A stretch of 64,000 nucleotides of DNA, taken from NCBI GenBank assembly GCA_022710975.1, contig JAKLGA010000003.1:434001-498000 (forward strand), given 5' to 3'. The notes under the pieces are model-generated. The model ran no database searches, was not told the origin of the DNA, and worked only from the letters and a program-made list of their open reading frames with translations. The DNA is from Myxococcota bacterium (GTDB lineage Bacteria > Myxococcota > B64-G9). Of this stretch, positions 60,209 through 64,000 are shown piece by piece (positions within the stretch are counted from its first letter, which is position 1; every line of letters starts with the position of its first letter). Position numbers and translations under genes: made by a program.

Positions 60209-61222
60209 CTAGGCTTCCCACTCCTGCAGGATCCGTAACGCCGTCTTCCCCAGGATGTTCTTCACGTCCTCGTCCGAAAATCCCCGCGCCAGCATGGCGG
60301 CCGTGAGCCGCGGCATGCCCGCCACGTCCCCCAGGTCGCGCGGCAGCCAGGTGTAGCCGTCCATGTCCGAGCCGATCATGAGGTGCTCGCTGCCGACCAG
60401 CGCCGCCAGCTCGGCCAGGGTGTCCACCACCAGGGACAGGCCGCCGAGCACCGAGTTGGCCAGGTACCAGGGCCACAGGATGACCCCGATGGCGCCGCGC
60501 CGGTCGGCCACGGCCTTGGCCTGCTCGGGCGTCAGGTAGCGCTGGCTCGAGCGCGCGCCGCGCAGCGCCGTGTGGGTCACCACCGGCGGCTTGCGGAGCA
60601 GATCCAGGGCCTGGTCCAGGGTGCGTTCGCTGGCGTGCGCGAGATCCACGGCCACGCCCTGCTCCTCGCAGGCCCGCAGCACCTCCCGGCCGAAGGCCGA
60701 CAGCCCGCCGTGGACCTCGGGCGGCAGGTGGGCGTCGCAGATGCGGTTGGAGATGAAGTGGGTGAGGGTGAGCAGGCGCACCCCGCGCCGCCGCAGCTCG
60801 GCCACGCGCTCGAGCCGCTTGCCGAGCACGTGCCCGCCCTCGACCGCCGGCAGCACCGCGAGCTTGCCCTCGGCGTGGGCCGCGCGCACGCCCGCCGCCG
60901 TGTCCACCTTGACCAGCTCCTCGGGCGCCTGGGCCACGATGCGCTCCAGGGTGTCCAGCATGCGCTGGCAGGCGCTCCAGGCGCTCCAGCGCAGCGGGGG
61001 CGGGGGCACGTACACGGTGAAGGTGGAGCAGCTCACCCGCCCCTCGCGCAGGCGCGGCAGATCCAGGGTGTTGCGCAGCGGGTTCCACAGCCAGGGCTTG
61101 CCGTGGCGGGCGGTGAAGTCCTTGCCCAGGTAGTGGCCGTTGATGAGGAAGTGGCTGTGGACGTCCACCACGGGCGTGGACTCCATGAGCAGGGTGGCGC
61201 GCTCCAGCAGCTGGCGGTCCAT
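60209..61222 (-). CDS. M19-family (renal-type) dipeptidase-like protein
   Basis: The 337-residue product has an amidohydrolase-type TIM barrel. Expected metal ligands appear in VVDVHSHFL (HxH where most M19 enzymes have HxD), the bridging Glu in LPAVEGGHVLG, and His in VAVDLAHAS and PVVTHTALRG. GSDMDGYTW is the usual C-terminal loop (GSDFDG). It has no signal peptide, so it is cytoplasmic. It may cleave dipeptides or a related amide; the HxH box makes the substrate less certain. GGGAGGAG precedes the ATG. Confidence 0.82.
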   Translation of the reverse strand: MDRQLLERATLLMESTPVVDVHSHFLINGHYLGKDFTARHGKPWLWNPLRNTLDLPRLREGRVSCSTFTVYVPPPPLRWSAWSACQRMLDTLERIVAQAPEELVKVDTAAGVRAAHAEGKLAVLPAVEGGHVLGKRLERVAELRRRGVRLLTLTHFISNRICDAHLPPEVHGGLSAFGREVLRACEEQGVAVDLAHASERTLDQALDLLRKPPVVTHTALRGARSSQRYLTPEQAKAVADRRGAIGVILWPWYLANSVLGGLSLVVDTLAELAALVGSEHLMIGSDMDGYTWLPRDLGDVAGMPRLTAAMLARGFSDEDVKNILGKTALRILQEWEA

Positions 61223-61273
61223 GCGATCTCCTCCCGGCCGGGAGGGTAGCCTCGCCCGCCCCCGGGCGCAACC

Positions 61274-61302
61274 TTGACGGCTCCGGGGCCGGCGGCTACC
61301 AT
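61274..61302 (+). promoter_or_regulatory. Sigma70-type promoter of the PEGA protein gene
   Basis: TTGACG (61274-61279), an exact 17-bp spacer and TACCAT (61297-61302). The start would be about 12 nt before the ATG. Confidence 0.6.
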
Positions 61303-61320
61303 CGACCCCGGAGCCACCTC

Positions 61321-62760
61321 ATGCACATCCGCGTCCGGCTGTCCCTCGTCTGCGCGCTTCTCCTCGGCCTGGCCCTGGACCCCGGCCTCGCGGCCGCCAG
61401 GCCCGCCAAGCCCGGCAAGCCCCCGAAGATCGCCCGGGCCCAGGTCCTGGTCATCCCGCTGCCCGCCCAGGACGTCCCGCCGCCCCTCCAGGACCAGATC
61501 CTGGCCAGCATCGCCCGCCACCTGCGCGAGCAGTTCCGGGTCGGGGCGGTGGCCGGCCGCTCGGTGGGCCGGGCCATCTTCGGGGCGGAGACCAGCGGCA
61601 TGGAGGAGGCGGTCGAGCGCTTCAAGGCCAGCGTCCGCGAGGGCCGCTCGGCCTACGACACCATCAAGATCCAGCGCGCGATCAAGGTGTTGAGCGACGC
61701 GCGCGAGCTGGGCTCCCTGGTGGGCCCGGAGCTGACCGAGCCCGGCCTGCTGACCCAGATGCACCTGTACATGGGGCTGTCCTGGCTGGCGACCGGCAAG
61801 AACGAGGCGGCCGCGGCCGAGTTCCGCCAGGCCATCACCATGGGCGACGAGCTGAAGCTCGACCCGCGCAAGTTCCCGCCGGACGTGGTGGGCGCCTTCG
61901 AGAAGGCCAAGCGCGAGCTGCGCTCCGGGCGGCCCGCCCAGGTGGAGTTCGTCTCCAAGCCGGCCGGCGCCACCGTCTACCTGGACGGCCGGCGCCTGGG
62001 GGTCACGCCGCTCAAGGACCAGCCGGTCTACCCCGGCTACCACTTCGTGCGCATGGAGCTGCAGGACCACGCGGCCTGGACCCTCAACCTGCCCGACGGC
62101 GTGGCGCCCGGCTCGGTCCGCGCGCTCATGACGCCGCTGTGGACCGGCCAGCCGCCCGAGCGCCTGGTGGAGGCGGCCATCTCCACCGAGCCGGCCGACG
62201 AGAGCATGCTGGCTCTCTTGCGGCTGCTCAGCGGCTTCTACCGGGCCGACGCCCTGCTGCTGGTGTCGCTCAGCCGCGAGGACCAGGCCATCCACCTCGG
62301 GGCGCGCCTGTTCGTGAGCCGGCCGGAGGGGCTGACCCCCGCGCGCCTGTTCAACCTGGGCAGCCGGCCCGAGGGCTTCGACAAGAAGCTCAAGGGCATC
62401 GTCGGCACGCTGAAGCAGCTCGACGGCCTGCGCCCGGCCGGCGCCGGCGCGCGCGCGCCCGAGCCCGACGCCGTGGCCAGGCCCGAGACCGAGCCGGAGA
62501 CGCCCGTCTGGGCGCGCCCGCCGAGCGCGGCGGGCAAGCCCGAGAGCGACCCGGGCGTGCGGGCGGTGGCCATCCCCACCGAGCAGCCGCCGGTGCCGCC
62601 GCCCGAGGACGACGAGGAGGCGGTCTGGTACGAGAGCTGGTGGTTCTGGACGATCGCCGGGGTGCTGGTGGTCGGCGGCGCCACGGTCGGCGCCCTGTAC
62701 GGCACGGGTGTGCTGGGCGAAGAGGGGAGCTGGACGCTGGTGGTCCAGCCCAACCAGTGA
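61321..62760 (+). CDS. Exported PEGA-domain protein with C-terminal membrane anchor
   Basis: The 479-residue product has a signal peptide (LSLVCALLLGLALDPGLAAA) and a helical TPR-like region at about 45-195 (MHLYMGLSWLATGKNEAAAAEFRQA). A PEGA domain follows at about 205-270 (VEFVSKPAGATVYLDGRRLGVTPL), then a mixed domain, a Pro/Glu linker and a single membrane segment near the end (about 443-462) preceded by the aromatic patch YESWWFW. This end is typical of Myxococcota PEGA proteins. It is co-directional with a lipoprotein gene 20 bp downstream. Confidence 0.85.
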   Translation: MHIRVRLSLVCALLLGLALDPGLAAARPAKPGKPPKIARAQVLVIPLPAQDVPPPLQDQILASIARHLREQFRVGAVAGRSVGRAIFGAETSGMEEAVERFKASVREGRSAYDTIKIQRAIKVLSDARELGSLVGPELTEPGLLTQMHLYMGLSWLATGKNEAAAAEFRQAITMGDELKLDPRKFPPDVVGAFEKAKRELRSGRPAQVEFVSKPAGATVYLDGRRLGVTPLKDQPVYPGYHFVRMELQDHAAWTLNLPDGVAPGSVRALMTPLWTGQPPERLVEAAISTEPADESMLALLRLLSGFYRADALLLVSLSREDQAIHLGARLFVSRPEGLTPARLFNLGSRPEGFDKKLKGIVGTLKQLDGLRPAGAGARAPEPDAVARPETEPETPVWARPPSAAGKPESDPGVRAVAIPTEQPPVPPPEDDEEAVWYESWWFWTIAGVLVVGGATVGALYGTGVLGEEGSWTLVVQPNQ

Positions 62761-62780
62761 GCCGGGAGAGGGTGGCGGGC

Positions 62781-63521
62781 ATGGCCTCGGCGCGGCAGGT
62801 GCGGACGGGCGGCAGGGCGGCGGGCTGGCTGGCGCTCGCGCTGCTCGTGGGCGGATCGGCGGGCTGCGGCTCCGAGGTCAGCGAGGTGCGCCTCGACCTG
62901 CAGGAGGACGGCTCCTCGCCCTGCATGGGCGCGGCCCACCTGGTGTTCCAGGTCCTGTCCAGCACCGGGGTCAAGGAGTTCCACGAGTTCGGCGAGTTCT
63001 TCCGGGCCGACACCTCGGCCTGCGTCAGCGGGGAGTTCCGCTTCGAGGGGCTGGACTTCTCGTCCTCCGTCCAGCTCGCCGTCAAGGTGTACGACTCCAC
63101 CGTCGACGATCTGGGCATCCTGGCCATGGGCACCTCGCAGCCGCTCGACATCCACGCGGGCTCGCCCACCATGCAGCTCGTGGTCACCCTGGCCCGCACC
63201 GACGCCAGGCTCGGCACCATCCGCATCCGCACGGCGCCCGCGGACTTCTACCAGTACGCCAACATCGACCACCTGCTGTTCAGCGTGACCCCCGAGGGCG
63301 AGGTCGCGCCGCTGCGCTCGGGCTACTTCGCCTTCGCGCCCGAGCGCGCCCTCGACCCGTTCCCGCTGCTGGTCTCCAACCTGCCGGTGCCCGCGATCAC
63401 CACCCAGATGAACGTGCGGGTGGACGCCCAGGACGCGGCCAGCCAGCCGGTGCACACCTGGACCGGCGCGGCCTACCTGGGCGGCGCGGCCACGAACCCG
63501 GCGGACGTGCTACTGCAATAA
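62781..63521 (+). CDS. Putative lipoprotein, hypothetical
   Basis: The 246-residue product has a hydrophobic N-terminus and a lipobox (GGSAGC, Cys about 29). The rest is beta-rich with no recognised domain; features include VRLDLQEDGSSPCMGA and a segment YQYANIDHLLFSVTPEG. It follows the PEGA gene by 20 bp and is likely translated from the same mRNA. The gene ends 3 bp before a heptamer element. Confidence 0.75.
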   Translation: MASARQVRTGGRAAGWLALALLVGGSAGCGSEVSEVRLDLQEDGSSPCMGAAHLVFQVLSSTGVKEFHEFGEFFRADTSACVSGEFRFEGLDFSSSVQLAVKVYDSTVDDLGILAMGTSQPLDIHAGSPTMQLVVTLARTDARLGTIRIRTAPADFYQYANIDHLLFSVTPEGEVAPLRSGYFAFAPERALDPFPLLVSNLPVPAITTQMNVRVDAQDAASQPVHTWTGAAYLGGAATNPADVLLQ

Positions 63522-63524
63522 GGC

Positions 63525-63690
63525 GTTCCACGTTCCTGGTTCCTTGTTCCTGGTTGAGGATCCGCACCCGGAACCAGGAACCCCGCTCGCAGTGGGTACC
63601 AATCGGCTCGGTGGCGCATGAGGCGGGGCTGCTCGCTGCGCTCGCTGCCAGGAACCAGGAACCAGGAACCAGGAACCAGGAACCAGGAAC
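63525..63690. repeat. Composite heptamer element (CAGGAAC type)
   Basis: Left array GTTCCAC, GTTCCTG, GTTCCTT, GTTCCTG (63525-63552) plus an imperfect unit, 8-15 nt, inverse units CCGGAAC and CAGGAAC (63568-63581), a core of about 67 bp ending CGCTGC, then six perfect CAGGAAC units (63649-63690). The core end resembles that of the element at 60089-60208. Confidence 0.8.
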
Positions 63691-63698
63691 AGAGCTCC

Positions 63699-64000
63699 CT
63701 ATCGGATCACGCTGATCTCCCCCGAGCCCGCGTGCGTCACGTAGGCCGCCTTGCCGCTGGGGTGGAAGACCACCTTGGCCGGGCTGGCCGGGACGGTCAG
63801 GGTGCCGCGCACGCGGTCGCACAGGTCGGGCAGGCAGGCCGCCTCGAAGGTCGCCAGGTCGAGGATGATCGGCGCGCTGCCCGCCGGGCAGGTGCCCTCG
63901 CCGGTGCGCGTGCACAGCCCGAAGCGGCAGGCCCGGCCGTCCGGGCACGGGCTCGCCGGGCTGCACTCGGCCGCGGGCAGGCAGTCGGTCTCCAGGATGG
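63699..64000 (-). CDS. C-terminal part of a Cys-rich, YVTN-repeat-like protein (5' partial)
   Basis: Reading the minus strand from the right edge gives 100 codons without a stop until TAG at 63701-63699; the start lies beyond the window. The visible part has a Cys-rich module (CLPAAECSPASPCPDGRACR, then CTRTGEGTC) like those in the other Cys-rich lipoproteins, then a domain ending AAYVTHAGSGEISVIR, which resembles one blade of a YVTN/NHL-type beta-propeller. It converges on the lipoprotein gene across the heptamer element. Probably an exported binding protein. Confidence 0.7.
   Translation of the reverse strand, partial: ILETDCLPAAECSPASPCPDGRACRFGLCTRTGEGTCPAGSAPIILDLATFEAACLPDLCDRVRGTLTVPASPAKVVFHPSGKAAYVTHAGSGEISVIR

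Noticed and set aside
63649-63690. Possible CRISPR array
   Set aside because: The units are 7 bp and directly abutting, with no spacers and no cas genes nearby.

Overview
The window is a very GC-rich (around 70% or more by eye), gene-dense bacterial chromosome segment. The gene content points to Myxococcota or a related former deltaproteobacterial lineage. It has three eukaryote-like Ser/Thr kinases with extracytoplasmic PEGA-like tails, an FHA-domain sigma54 activator, several NtrC-type regulators, MopE/thrombospondin-3 and Cys-rich repeat lipoproteins, and many GTG/TTG starts. No tRNA, rRNA, CRISPR array, insertion sequence or phage gene was seen. No gene-free stretch exceeds 300 bp; the largest are 7514-7803, 38006-38249, 21638-21849, 48602-48811 and 63522-63698.

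Layout. 1-2384: a protein tail, a membrane protein and a Sel1-repeat protein. 2431-7513 (minus): two envelope-stress-type units, an ECF sigma / anti-sigma / secreted PDZ operon with a GGAAC-N17-CGTT promoter, and a Zra-like set (Spy-like periplasmic protein, sensor kinase, NtrC regulator) with a sigma54 promoter. 7804-11275: two tandem thiolases and an atypical KAS III-like enzyme. 11373-18339: a Cys/His-rich Spy-like protein, Ser/Thr kinase 1, an outer-membrane barrel, a NADase-type glycan-binding-like protein and peptidase T. 18375-28299: a GAF-PAS kinase and NtrC regulator next to a near-consensus sigma54 promoter with upstream palindromes, driving an MMPL transporter, a LolA-like protein, an outer-membrane barrel and a second LolA-like protein. 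28296-33178: DUF1648 protein, NAPRTase, and a Cpx-like triad (Spy-like, OmpR-type regulator, sensor kinase). 33151-38005 (minus): DUF2062, MMPL transporter, PhnD-like binding protein, TatT-like lipoprotein. 38250-46545: ExbB/ExbD, TSP3/MopE lipoprotein, an unknown protein, Ser/Thr kinase 2 and the FHA-sigma54 activator. 46542-49222: TonB-like protein, a secreted alpha-helical repeat-like protein and a phasin-like protein. 49297-54598 (minus): ileS-lspA-lgt-lgt. 54746-60085: two Cys-rich lipoproteins and Ser/Thr kinase 3. 60209-64000: M19-like dipeptidase, PEGA protein, lipoprotein and a partial gene at the edge.

The unifying theme is sensing and maintenance of the cell envelope: three Spy/CpxP-like proteins, three two-component systems, an ECF operon, lipid-type MMPL transporters with LolA-like partners, lipoprotein maturation enzymes and many lipoproteins. 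The strongest candidates for something undescribed are the sigma54-controlled MMPL/LolA-like/barrel/LolA-like operon and a family of intergenic elements built from 7-bp repeats, often as inverted arrays of four plus four heptads around a 6-nt loop, found at four gene junctions with three different heptamer families.
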